A stretch of DNA of 64,000 bases, taken from contig JANFAH010000105.1 in the NCBI GenBank assembly GCA_024663395.1, positions 1-64,000 of the forward strand. Reading direction: 5' to 3'. Below the pieces are notes generated by a model. That model was given only the letters and a program-made list of their open reading frames with translations. It was not told the DNA's origin and searched no databases. Source of the DNA: Pisolithus tinctorius. Lineage: Eukaryota > Basidiomycota > Agaricomycetes > Boletales > Pisolithaceae. Below, piece by piece: positions 1-11,075 of this stretch. Position numbers and translations under genes: made by a program. Each line of letters starts with the position of its first letter. Positions within the stretch are counted from its first letter, which is position 1.

Positions 1-40
1 CAACCCTTTCAGTTATATATTTTGTCTGATAATCTTGCAG

Positions 41-1029
41 TTTTTTGTCGCTTGCGAGCCAGCCTTGAGCGGATACTCTGTGCGTGTCTTCGAACACCCT
101 TGACCCATTTCAACATTGACCCAGCGCCCAGTATGCAACCGACTTTTATCAAGCAATAACGAATGTTACATCCGGCCTCATGCTTCCCCTAACGACCGCA
201 GACCTTCTATCACATGCCATAGTGGGCAGCGTGTTAGAGAACCTTGACATGGAGCGCCTAATCCGCGAAGTTGGACATGCGGTTGCACAGCGGATACTTG
301 GCAACAACGAAAGTGTGGACGACGTTGCTCGGGAGCTCCACGAGAAGCTGCTCCTGCGGAATGAAAGTACTAAGAAGGTGGTGATTGAAAGCATCTACAA
401 AGAGTCAACGGAGGCTGCACACAATGTGGCTGTGTTTATGGGAGCTCCGTCCCTGGCGGAAGCGCGACCCCAACTAAAGCGGGTATGCCTGATCCTGATT
501 TATACAGTTCTCCTCTGGTTGATGTGATGCCCCAACTTTAGGTATTCGGCACTCGATTCACAGACAAGTATTTGCAGGCGCGGCAGCAGGCTAACCGTTC
601 GTACTACAGTTACTCGTACACTCCACACCTTCCGCCTCGTTCACCACCGGTGAAGACTTCGGTGGCACCAGCTGCAACTTCTGCATCCCCACCTCGCAAG
701 GTCGTTACTGATTTCGCGGCGTTTGGCGCACCAGCGAACGCCAGCGTATTTGGAACGAAGGTGGCTTCTACACCGTTCTCGCTCGCTGGCAGTAAGGCTT
801 CGTTTGGAGGTATGAGGCCTGGCACCAGGAGTGTATTCGACGCCGATGACGAAGAGGACGAAGACGAGACAAATGGCCGACAGAAGGTTGAGCTGAGAGA
901 AGATTCTATATCACTCGAGCAAGTGCGTATGCTGAGGCCTCAGCTACGGTGTTGTGCTTACTATTGTCGCGTTGTTTGTAGGCTCGCCGTATTACGATGC
1001 AGAGCGCCTGGAGAAGCGTTAGAGGATGA
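41..1029 (+). CDS. C-terminal part of a VWA-type protein (5' end outside window)
   Basis: The window opens in an intron; bases 1-40 end in a ttgcag acceptor. Proposed exons are 41-79, 132-482, 542-922 and 982-1029, ending at TGA. The visible start reads like the last strand and helix of a von Willebrand A domain (YATDFYQAITNVTSGLMLPL), followed by a helical stretch containing SHAIVGSVLENLDMERLIRE and NNESVDDVARELHEKLLLRN, then a Ser/Ala/Pro-rich tail with an acidic patch (DADDEEDEDE). Similar VWA proteins of unknown function are common in fungi; the link rests on the look of the sequence, not on a search. Both downstream introns are exactly 59 nt with good splice sites. The junction 79/132 is the weakest; acceptor 124 is an alternative. 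No function can be given without the N-terminal domain. Confidence 0.6.
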
Positions 1030-1197
1030 TATGCCCTACCCATTTTCAGTTACCATTTAATCACAGATGCTTCAGGCTTAAAAGTTCTACACTTTGTTCT
1101 CTGTCTTGTTTTTTTGCTACGCACGCCATGTTGACCAGCAAAGCGTAATATGTACTGCGAACATGAACTACGGGCAGTATTATCATGAGACAGAACG

Positions 1198-2296
1198 TCA
1201 ACTGGAATGCTTCCGTTTCCCTTTCTTTTTCTTCAAGTTCAGCTCGACGCCGGGGTTCTCGCAGCCTAGGCTAGAGACGTGACAAGGGAGATCATCCTGC
1301 ATGGCTGCCCTGTTATCCCTAAGTCTTTTTCGCGTGGCCATCTCGTCCTCCAAATCGGGATCCACCTCGGGACTATCCTCTTTGACCCGTTTATGTTTCT
1401 TCTTTGAGGGCTTCAGACGTGATCCTCGATCTAACGAGTTCGCGTCCTCTCCCTCTTCTATTCCCGCGACTTTGACGCCGTGATCTCCAGAAGATTTCGC
1501 TTTTGCTGCTCTCTTCAGTCTCCGGGCTTCTTTTCGTTCCCTCTTTATTCTTTTGCGCTCTCTCCTCTCTTCCTTCGTCTCAGCGTTACTCTCCGATCTC
1601 CTCCTTTTACTCTTCTTTTCCACTGGTTCTGGGGTGGTCTCAGACGAGGCGGGCAACGAAGGTGATATTGATGTCGCAGGTATTGTTGTGCACGTACTTG
1701 GTTCGTCATCAGGGCCCAAGATAGGCCCGCGGAAGAATCTAGAGTACAGACCACGCTTCACGGCCTCGCGTTTCGCGGCTGCAATGAGAGAAAGCTTGGG
1801 ACCGACATATGGATCCGGTGTAGCAGTTCCAGACGTTGACTCAGATGTTGGGATTCCTAAAACCGGTCTTCTATTCGAAATAATCCCTGTAGATGTCCGC
1901 TTGATTTCCGGTGGTTCAATTTTGGGTAAATCCTGAAGTATCGATGATTGCAGATTAGTATTGAGTATGGGCGAAAAAAGTTCGCTCACACACTTCATCG
2001 TTTTCGTTTTCGCCGTCGTCATCGTCGTCGCTAGCTACTTTGATGGTAATAGCTTTCGACGCTGCAGCAAACAAGCTAAACACCAAAATAAAAAAGTCCA
2101 GCATCATCTAATGAGACCTGCTTCATGATACTTACTGGTCCCAGAACGGAAAGGCCTCGTCGCGATCCTTGCCTACACCCGCAAGATTTCTTTTTTGCGG
2201 GATAGCGATGGGCTTTTCAATGGCACCCTTGCGAAGGCCATTGCCTTTCCCTGTCCATCCATACGACGTGAGATAGGTGTAGCCGTCGAGAGGCAT
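1198..2296 (-). CDS. TMA23: TMA23-like nucleolar G-patch protein, ribosome biogenesis
   Basis: Exons on the minus strand are 2296-2136, 2075-1994 and 1932-1198, giving 325 aa. The N-terminus has the Tma23 signature: a short G-patch-like start (YLTSYGWTGKGNGLRKGAIE), then IPQKRN, a glycine-lysine segment, and FPFWDHLF. The middle is acidic (DDDDGENENDE). After residue 140 comes a conserved KREAVKRGLYSRFFRG helix. The last 130 residues are very rich in Lys/Arg (KKSKRRR, KEERRERKRIKRE, KKKHKRVK, KKKKGKRK), typical of nucleolar localisation. Yeast Tma23 is a nucleolar protein needed for normal 40S subunit production. The gene shares a 91-bp divergent promoter with the EMC8/9 gene. Exon 3 is long and open upstream of the chosen acceptor, but only the spliced model joins the Tma23 N-terminus in frame. 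Confidence 0.85.
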
Positions 2297-2387
2297 GAAC
2301 TGGTCTTGCAATATGGTAATAGACTTATTTGCAATAGCATCAAGTATCAAATCGATCACGTGGCAGGTTGTACTGTATTCGATGACG
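2297..2387. promoter_or_regulatory. Short bidirectional promoter between TMA23 and EMC8/9
   Basis: Only 91 bp separate the two divergent start codons (2296 on minus, 2388 on plus), so both 5' leaders and the core promoter must lie here or inside the neighbouring gene. No TATA box is obvious. The call rests on geometry only. Confidence 0.5.
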
Positions 2388-3183
2388 ATGGTGTCGTACG
2401 CCCTATCCCACAGGGCATATGTCAAAATCTTTTTGCACGCTGCTAAACACCCCCACCGGCCAGTCAATGGCGTATTAGTCGGAAGCGCATCGTCCAGCGG
2501 TGTGGTGGATATCCAAGATGTTATCCCCCTTCTCCACCATTGGACGAGCTTGAGCCCGATGATGGAGATTGGGCTTGATCTCGTGTGTGCCGTGCTCCTT
2601 GCCTTGCCAGCCGTGTGCGTCTGACATACTTTTCTCACCAATGCGACCCAGGCCAAAGGGCATGCCGAGTGCCTGGGCCTTTCTTTGGTGGGATACTACC
2701 AGGCCTGTGAGAGAACAGACGACGCGGCTCTAGCACCAGTGGGGGAGCGCGTCGCGCAACAAATACAGAATCAGTTCAATGATGCTATCGCTTTTGTGGT
2801 ACGCCTGCTGAACTGTTGGGAGACTGACGAATCTCACATCTGTACGAATAGATCGATGGGGATGCCCTTGGATCTGGGGAAGCAGCCCTGATCGTATGTA
2901 TTGTTCCCGCCGGTCTATTACATCCCCACTTACTAGATGAATGAAGCCGTACCTTCCTCAACCAGGTGCAGATGCAGCTCCATGGCGACCACCTTCATTT
3001 GATCCACCGGCCTTCACACCAGGCTCCCAAGTCACTCTGGTGAACCCTGCATCTCCTTCACATGCTGTAGCACTGGTCAGGGACAACCGTCTGCATGACC
3101 AGTTTGGAGACTTTGATGATCATCTAGAGGATGTGACGATCGACTGGCTAAGTAACAAAGCATGTATCATTCCGAGCGTTTGA
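2388..3183 (+). CDS. EMC8: ER membrane protein complex subunit 8/9 (UPF0172 family)
   Basis: Exons 2388-2582, 2652-2798, 2852-2893 and 2947-3183 give 206 aa, the usual size of the family. Family landmarks appear in order: YVKIFLHAAKHPHRPVNGVL near the N-terminus, VIPLLHHWTSLSPMMEIGLD, LVGYYQACERTDDAALAPVG, and IDGDALGSGEAAL followed by PYLPQP. EMC8/9 is a soluble, MPN-like cytosolic subunit of the EMC, which inserts tail-anchored and multi-pass proteins into the ER membrane. The metal-binding residues of true JAMM proteases are absent, as expected. The acceptor before exon 4 (gaag at 2946) is preferred to the nearby tag because it alone keeps ALIPYLPQP in frame. The start at 2388 gives MVSYALS, close to the usual short N-terminus. 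Confidence 0.88.
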
Positions 3184-3363
3184 ACTTCGCTTGTTGGTCA
3201 CTATCGTAGTACACGCTCTTTATCGTGATTGAAACGGATACCACGATGATGGCAACACGTTATTATCTTGATTCTTGGGCGTCAGTCGGCATCACTTGAC
3301 TATTGAGCGGGTAAACCCTTGATTCTTGACATTCCACCGTGCAACTGTGCGCCACACCGTACG

Positions 3364-4979
3364 ATGGCAGGGGGATCTGGCACAGGATTTGCTGTTCGAG
3401 GCACTCTCGTGCACTGTCCCAGTCTAGGTGCCGTAGAGGTCCTGAGAGACCATTTACTAGGTGATTGACAGCTGCCATCGTCCGGCGTCTTCAGAGCTTA
3501 TCTCTTTGCCTGTGTAGTCGTTGACCACACTGGTGTCATTTCTCAGCTGTCCCCAGCAACAGAGAACGAGTCAGTCGAGTACATCAAGCAGAATGATGTC
3601 AGGACACTTCCTCCTGGAAGTTTCTTGGTCCCAACTTTTTGTGATCTCCACCTTCATGCCCCGCAATTCATGTATCAGGGCACAGGATTAGATCTGCCCC
3701 TGATGCAATGGCTAGATCAGTACGCGTACAAATCCGAAGAAATGCTCGACGCCCGGCCTGACATGGCGAGAAAAGTATACAAACGCCTCGCGCAACGATT
3801 GATCGAGGCTGGTACTGGAGCTGTCCTGTTGTTCGGCACCATCAATACCGAGACCAAGTACGTCCCGTCCGCGTTCTCAGGCGAAACCTGTTGTTTACGC
3901 TGCTTTTAGCCTTATTTTGGCAGATGCGATGCAAACCTTGGGTGTTCGAGCATTTGTGGGGAAGTTATCCATGGATATTTCCTCGCGTGAGACCTACCGC
4001 GAGTCTTCGTCCGCTGATTCACTCGCAAACGCCAAGGATTTTATCCAGAGGTGCAGGAATTCCGTAGCGAACCTCCAGCCCTGTGAACGCCTGATAGAAC
4101 CAGTTATCACCCCGAGATTCGTGCCTACCTGTTCGAATGAGCTTCTTCAGGCACTTGGAGAGCTGAGCGAAGAGAAGGCAGTACGCATCCAAAGTCACCT
4201 GGCGGAATCGTACGAGCAAGCGAAATGGGTCAAAGATGAACGTCATATCGACGATATCGAGGTCTTCGATAAGGTGAGAAGGGATCTACTACTTACTCGT
4301 GTGATTCACCATCATGTTTTATCAGTATGGATTGTTGCGGGAAGGAACTGTCCAAGCGCACTGCACGTTCCTCGACAAACCCTCCCTGTCTTGTTTGGCC
4401 CAGCGTAAAACGGCCATCGCGCACTGTCCCTTGTCTAATGTGTATTTCTCGGAGAAGCCATTCCCTCTTCGAGAGGCTCTCGATGCGGGGGTAATGGTGG
4501 GACTCGGTACTGACGTTGCTGGAGGGTACAGCATCGATATCATGAGTAGCATGAGACATGCAGTCGCCGTCTCAAGGATGCAGGAGAGTACCCGTTTCCT
4601 TGAACGAATTGGTAGAAACAATGGGACCGCAGACAGAGAGACCCGTTCCCTCGCAATTACATGGAAGGAGTCATTGTACCTAGCGACGCGAGGTGGTGCT
4701 CTTGCGTTGGGGTTGAACCAAGTGGGTGAGCTCAAGGTTGGATCACCACTCGATGCCCAAGAAAGTCAGCACTCCCTTAATCACGACGACAATATCTGAC
4801 ATCTCCCCACAGTTGCTGTCTATGATTTCGACAACGGCGCAGGCATCGGTGCACTTGACTTCTTTGATGACCAGCCGTTGAGTTATGGGGTTACGCTGGA
4901 GATGATCGAAAAGTGGTGGTGCATGGGCGACACACGCAACCGCGTTGGAATGTGGGTGCAAGGCAAGAAGCTCATTTGA
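3364..4979 (+). CDS. GUD1: Guanine deaminase
   Basis: Five exons: 3364-3460, 3518-3857, 3910-4273, 4326-4764 and 4813-4979. The protein is an amidohydrolase that turns guanine into xanthine in the cytosol (purine salvage and breakdown). The zinc ligands are visible: DLHLHAPQ (HxH), SHLAES, AHC and LGTDVAGGYS (catalytic Asp). Other family blocks are GTGLDLPLMQWL, RAFVGKLSMD and AIAHCPLSNVYFSEKPFPLR. The C-terminus ends in the usual MWVQGKKLI. All introns are about 48-57 nt. Splice phases are consistent, and donor 4765 (gtcagc) is chosen because it yields DAQEIAVYDFDNG. The gene lies 180 bp downstream of EMC8/9 on the same strand. No break is seen, so it should be functional. Confidence 0.92.
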
Positions 4980-5211
4980 ATGTTTGTGTACAGTACAAGT
5001 AGTTCTGTGGTACCCCTGTTGTGTCGGTTAGAATCCATTGGGGGGTCCGTGCGTGGCTCGCTGCCAATTTGAGTTTGTGTGGGTATTTTTTTTTTCAACC
5101 TCGCCTCCGCGACTCCGCCCCCGTTCATCCTGGTTTTTTCACCCTTGCAACCGCCAAAACAAGTTTCTTTGTTATCGTTTCAACAATTACCGGTCTATCT
5201 GTCTGGAAACC

Positions 5212-8200
5212 ATGGACGTTGACAGTCGTCCAGCTCAGCCGGAGCCCTCAACGTCAGCCAGTTTGGTGGACACCGCCTCTTCACTGCGTGCCGCCGCCCT
5301 ACTCTCTAGGAAACGTCGCAAAGTCGCAGCTACGGAAGCTTCGCCCCGCCGCGCTCCCGAGCCAAGCTTACAACTCGATTACGGGCAGGAAGACTCGTCG
5401 ATGTCGACATCAGGTTATGCCATACCGCCAGCAGGCACCAAGGGTCCATCCATTACTACATCCACAACCAAGAAGACACCGGACACTGAACAAGACGGAC
5501 AGCGGGAAGAAGGTGAAATCAGTGATACGGAGACTTCGCCAGCACCAGTACCTCAACAAAGGACACGGACGCCAACACCACCCGCAAGAGTTTCACCGCG
5601 TGCCTCAACGACACAACTGAATCATCACAACCGCCGCCAAGGATCAACCAAGACCGAGACGCTTCCACCATCTCACACGCCTTCACTTCGCGACTCCGAC
5701 ACCATCTCACCATCAGAACCGGGCCCCTCGTGGCAGGATGCGCACCATCTCGCCGCAAATGAACCGTTCGTCCTCGAAACCCCTACTTACCGGCTTGACT
5801 CCTCCCATGTCCGACCTGGGCTGACTAGTTCGTCTCGGTATCATCTCGCTGACGTTGACCAACTAACTTCTCTTCCCTCCAATTACAGTAACTCAGCAGG
5901 AGTACGATACTGCAAAAGATCTCGTACTGGACCTTTTGGGCTGGGGTGTACCTCCAGAATATCTTCTAGAGTACGGCATAAGCCGTCATATGATATACTA
6001 CGTGTTTACCGAACTCAACCTGCGACTCCCCGACAATTTGGACATCAGTGACCTAGTCCCGTACCCGACACCGGAAATGCTGGTGGCGTTCTCAGTCTCT
6101 CAGTCGTCTCCAACAACTCCTTGGTCGTTCCGTTCATTATCATCCGCCGCCGCAATGCCTCCCCCACCTATCGTTCCTGTTCGGGATTTCCTCATGGAAA
6201 ATGTTGCAGATCGAACCGAAGACAGCCTCATGTTATCGCCCAACCGGTCGCCTATAGAAATTAAGGCGGAACCAAGTTCTCCATCTCCGACTGACCTGTC
6301 ACTACATGCCATAGAACAACAACGGCGCCAAGAGTTACTTGCTCGTAAAGCTGCCATCGCTTCCCGACGTGCCAGGCAAGGCGATTTAGAGGTTGCTATC
6401 TCGCCGTCAGGCAAAGTTCTCGGGCTTGCTGCTGTCCCCTCTCAGTCCGTGGATGAATTCCTCAAGACAATCGAGTCTAGCCATCCTGAGAGGTCTGATA
6501 AAGGCGAACGCAGTTCCCCCCACCCTTCCCAGAAAGTGAAGAGTTCCGAGAGTATGGACGTTGACGAGCCCATCCCCGGCCTTCTCGGTGATCCGGCGGA
6601 CGATTCTACACTATCAACAAGTTCGCAGACAGTGTCTTCCGCGATGCCAGACTCCATCACCCAGACAGAACGCAACCTACCTGCAGTTGCCCCTCCAGGG
6701 TCGTCATCAGACGCTCTGAGAAGTACTGCTTCCCGTCTCGGACTGCCCTCATTGACACCCTCTGCAGATACGGTTGATGATCCACCTGCTCTGCTGCGCC
6801 AGCGACTGAGCATCGACTCGGACGAAGCCAACTCTCACCGTCGGGGATCCAAACGTCCAGTCGCAGCCGACTTTGTCGATAATGATTCTGGGTCATCATC
6901 ACGCAACCATGGGAGTTCTTCCTCCAATGGCTATGCTAATGGTAGTGGTTCTCAACTGCTCAAACGCAAAACGGGAAGTTTCGCTGGCGTCAACACGAGA
7001 CGATGCGTTATCGAATTGAGTGATAGCGAGGATGATGGAGATGGCAGGCTGCGCGCACAAGCTATCCATGCCAACGGTCGCGAATACTCCCCAGCTGTTG
7101 TAGCTGCTCCCGTACACTACTCGTCGCGACCCAGAACGACTACGACGCCCCCTATAGCCTCGTCTTCCGGGAGTGCGCAGTCAGCTGGGTTCACGGCTCC
7201 GCCTCCTTCGGCCCTCTTGGAGAAGGAAGAGGAGATCAAGAAGATGCGTCAGCTCATCGCTGAGAGAGAAGAGATGAGGTTGCGGAAGCTAGCTGTGGTA
7301 AGAGTCCATGCACTCTCGTTTAGCCGGGATGCTGAGAGACACGACGTAGATGTCTGGCAAGTCCACACCTGTTGTCCAACAACCGGCAAATACAAGTACA
7401 CCACCGGCACGACAAAATCCATCCAAGCAAGATGATACATCCTCGACATCCCGCAGATCGAGGGATCCATCTTCATGTTCATTAGATCCGGAGACTCAGC
7501 TACCTATTTCAAATGTGATGACTACAGCACGGGGTTCGTATACGTCCGACTTTTCTGAAACCTCGCGACAGTGGCTTCTTTGAGCATGGTTTTCATTTAG
7601 CGAATTCCCTCCGCCACCGAGCTCCATTCGTCTGTGTTGGAATGTAGAATTTTCACTGTCCCCCTTTTTTTTGTTGCCGTTTGTCGTGCTCTTTGGCTGA
7701 CCTCAGTTCCAGATGTTTCCAAAGCTACCGGCTCCATGATAAAGCCGTCTACTGCGAGGAATGCAGTGCCGACCGCGATCAATGTCAAGAACGACCTCGT
7801 GGCGTCAGAGACATCTACGATTGGTTCTCTCTTTCGGTTCTCCGCCGGTCCGACAGTCGACTGATACACCTCTTTTGCTTGCCTTTTTCCCCCCACCACG
7901 TTGTTGTGGACTTAATGTTTTCATTCATGACGTTCAATTTTTTTCCCTTGTGAATCTTTCCATTTTGATTTCAATTCAACAATGTCAATTCTGTTCCCAT
8001 TTTCTGGTTTCGTGCGCGCTCCTCATTTTCATTGATGCGTGTTTGTGCTATTTGACCACTGGGGGGGTGCAGGGCACGAGATTTTCGCACGAAACGGGGA
8101 GTCTGATGATAATGACCAAGGTATGTTTGCTATCCGTATTGCGATTCCCGTAAGTTCCGTTTGCCAAGCTAAATTATCTATCTATCCTGCGAACCCTCGC

Positions 8201-9278
8201 ACCCGTCTACCACGCCACGCCCACGGCTTCGACTCCACTTCCAGACGTAGACGTTGCCGGAGAGGGAGAAGGCAGCGCACAAGCGGCAAGGATCTTTCCG
8301 TCTTTGATATGATGATTCCTGCCCCTGACGTGGTTTCCTTTTGATTCCATGCTATGTACTTCATATTGGGGTTGTCATGCGACTAGGTTTCCTATTGGAG
8401 AGACGAGTCGCAACGGGCTCCTGCCGCCGGTGATTCCGGAGTATCATCGTCGGCGCAGGTGCGTGTTTTCTATCGCAATCGCGTCAAGGAGGCCGCATGG
8501 CGTATCTGTGCTGATGTGACTGAACGATGATTGGTGGGATAGGTGGTGGTCGAGCACGAGCATGAGCATGCAGAAGACGACGTATCGGAAGAAACGGCAC
8601 GCAACGCTTTCACGTTTTACGATTCTCCTTTGACGGCGTATCCGCTGTTGCGATCTCGATTGGAGCCGGCGAATGGGGATACCGGGGGGCATCATAGTGC
8701 CATAGAAGCGCCGCTAGCTGCTTCTTCAGTTTCCTTTCCTTTCCGTGGTGCATTGTCGAGGACGGCTCACGCTTCCATTCCTATGATGTTGCTAGACCTC
8801 AAGCCGCTGAAGCAGGCTATACTGTTGCGCAGGTTAACCGAAATGACTGCGGGTGATGCAAGTATCCGGGTATGTCAGTACGAGGTACCCGGAGGAGGTA
8901 CATGTCGCAATGATGAATGCGAAGAGCTGCACCTGAGTCGGATTAGCTGCGAGCCGAGCGGTACGTGGTAGGGTGGGTGTGCTGGGCTGAATGAATGGAA
9001 CTGATGCATGGACGAATATTGGCGACGCAGATGCGGAGGTCGCGGCTTACGTGCACAGCAGGCTTTCGAGCCCGTGGCGAGGGCGCTGTGATGCACGTGC
9101 GATTGCAATTGCGCTGGAGAGTGTGCGACTGCGAGCCGGGGGCACTGGTGACCTTGACGCAGACGTCATGACGGCGTTGAGCGAGCTTGGTGTACCTGCG
9201 ACCCCGGGCGATGATGATGATATTCGAGTGTCAATAACCACCGGGAAGAGCGCTGAGCGCCACAGGAGAGCGATGTAG
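5212..9278 (+). CDS. zf-C3H1 protein, Red1/ZFC3H1-like nuclear RNA surveillance factor
   Basis: Nine exons (5212-5827, 5889-7297, 7350-7533, 7707-7847, 8073-8120, 8169-8332, 8387-8458, 8543-8960, 9031-9278) sum to 3,300 nt, 1099 aa. The diagnostic part is near the C-terminus: RVCQYEVPGGGTCRNDECEE then LHLSR, the CX8CX5CX3H zinc finger (PF10650) of Red1 and ZFC3H1, which link the exosome to the Mtr4-type helicase in nuclear RNA decay. The N-terminus is disordered and Ser/Pro/Thr-rich, with an acidic EREEGEISDTE block. A conserved helical region (YDTAKDLVLDLLGWGVPPEY and the 30 residues after it) follows. A SUMO-interaction-like motif, VIELSDSED, precedes a charged EKEEEIKKMRQLIAE helix. Exons 3-6 are less sure than the rest; two donors are gttcgt. 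Confidence 0.72.
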
Positions 9279-9677
9279 ATTTGATTGATTTGTAATAGGG
9301 TATTTGATCATGATCATGTGACGAATGACATTGTTATTAGTCATGGATGGGACCGAAATAGGACATTTCCATTCCTGGATGCAAGATCCGAAAACGGCTA
9401 GACTGATCTGATTCGAGCGGAGACTGCGGAGGGGTGTCGCCGGGAATGTCCGGATTTGTTCCTGAGAGCAGAATGATACTCCGACAGGGAGGCGGCCAAA
9501 CAGAACCACACACGAGTTCCTTTTTTTGATCAGAGTGAGTCCCACCCCCGTTGGGTTGTCCCTCCCCCTCCTTCCAACTTCAGCGATTCCTAATAAGGAC
9601 GCTCAGCCATCCCATCCCATCCGCATCCTCATCCGAGCTCACCGTCGTCGACATCCTCGACAGACCCCCTCCACCAC

Positions 9678-11075
9678 ATGTCATTTCGCCATATCCCATC
9701 CCAGCCGCCCACCTACCCCTCCTACCCAAAGTCTTCCTCCTTAGACGACCCCACCGTCCCATCCCCAACAATGCGCAAACGCCAACGCACCACCCTCGAC
9801 ATGGCAAATCCTGCCGTCGCAGCAGCTGCTGCTGCCGCTGCTGGTGCACAAGACCCACAACAATCACCGCAGCAACAAGCACAAAATCAACAGTCCCATC
9901 TCTCCCAGCAGGTCCCTGCCCCAGCCGTACCCGAGGACGGCTTCATAAACGACCAAGACGCCGCAGAGAGCGGCGGCGACGACGATGACGAGGAGGAGAA
10001 ACCAAAGGATAAGAAGGCCGGTAGACGAAAGATCAAGATCGAATTTATTCAGGATAAATCGAGACGTCACATAACATTCTCCAAAAGGAAAGCTGGTACG
10101 CGATCGTCCTTTTTGCACTCTCCTGCCCTTCGTGTACTCAAAACGTTTCGCAGGCATAATGAAAAAGGTATTTGCGCGTGGTTATCAGTGCCCCATGCAA
10201 TACTTTGCTTATCTAACCAACCCATCCCCCTCTCTCAGGCTTACGAACTATCCACCCTTACTGGCACTCAGGTCCTCCTGCTCGTCGTCTCAGAAACAGG
10301 TCTCGTATACACTTTCACCACTGCTAAACTTCAGCCCCTCGTCACTCAGCCAGAGGGCAAAAACCTTATTCAGGCATGTCTCAATGCCTCCCCTGCCAAC
10401 ATGCCCCCTTCCATGCCCGTCGGCAGCCCCTTGCCTCGCTCCTCCGTGTCCATGTCCATCCCGGGTGCAAGCAATACCGCTAACCTCCCGGGCGGTCTGT
10501 CCATCCCCGGTCCCCCCGTCAGTGGTCCCCAAGGCCCCACCAAAGAAGACGGCGACGAAGAAGGTGATGACGAAGTTGCACGTGGCGGTCGTACCGCGTC
10601 CGCTGGCGACAAACGTCGCCGTCGACCCTCCACTGCAGGCGCATCCTCCGGTCCTGGTCGTGGTGGGCCCGGGTCGCCCCAGACCCCCAACAGTACCATC
10701 CCTCCCCCTCTATCTATTCCACCATCACAGCACCAGCAGGCTCAGCAACCCCAGCAACCTCAAATATCGCTCGGCTCACCTACGAGTCCGCAACAACAGC
10801 ACTCTCAGGTGCCATCATCACCCCAATACGGCCCTTCAGGGGGCTATGCCTCCCATGGACAGCACCATGGGCACCATGCTGGCAGCCCCACCGATGCAAG
10901 TATCTATAGCGGCCACATGATGCCTCCTCCCGGGTACGCATATCCAGGAGGGCCTGGTGGTCCAGGAGCACAAGGAGGGCAACCCTTGGGTGGACTGGCA
11001 GCAGCAGCCGCTGCTCAACACAACCACTGGCCACCGCCACCCGTTAGTCAGGGCGGACACTATGGAAGAAGATGA
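9678..11075 (+). CDS. MADS-box transcription factor (SRF/MCM1 type)
   Basis: Exons 9678-10095, 10154-10167 and 10239-11075. The MADS domain is split over all three: GRRKIKIEFIQDKSRRHITF, then SKRKAG, the 14-nt exon encoding GIMKK, and AYELSTLTGTQVLLLVVSET. This is the SRF/MCM1 subtype, binding CArG-type boxes as a dimer. Before it lie a poly-Ala run, a Gln-rich stretch and an acidic segment (GGDDDDEEEKPKDKK). After it lies a long Pro/Gly/Gln/Ser-rich tail with no other domain, likely a transactivation region. Mcm1 homologues control mating, cell-cycle and arginine genes in fungi. An alternative start is the ATG at 9771. The 14-nt exon is certain because it alone restores the invariant GIMKK core. 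Confidence 0.88.
   Translation: MSFRHIPSQPPTYPSYPKSSSLDDPTVPSPTMRKRQRTTLDMANPAVAAAAAAAAGAQDPQQSPQQQAQNQQSHLSQQVPAPAVPEDGFINDQDAAESGGDDDDEEEKPKDKKAGRRKIKIEFIQDKSRRHITFSKRKAGTRSSFLHSPALRVLKTFRRHNEKGICAWLSVPHAILCLSNQPIPLSQAYELSTLTGTQVLLLVVSETGLVYTFTTAKLQPLVTQPEGKNLIQACLNASPANMPPSMPVGSPLPRSSVSMSIPGASNTANLPGGLSIPGPPVSGPQGPTKEDGDEEGDDEVARGGRTASAGDKRRRRPSTAGASSGPGRGGPGSPQTPNSTIPPPLSIPPSQHQQAQQPQQPQISLGSPTSPQQQHSQVPSSPQYGPSGGYASHGQHHGHHAGSPTDASIYSGHMMPPPGYAYPGGPGGPGAQGGQPLGGLAAAAAAQHNHWPPPPVSQGGHYGRR

Noticed and set aside
4322..4735. 137-aa open frame on the minus strand inside guanine deaminase
   Set aside because: It is antisense to a certain exon and has no protein character; a shadow of the real gene.
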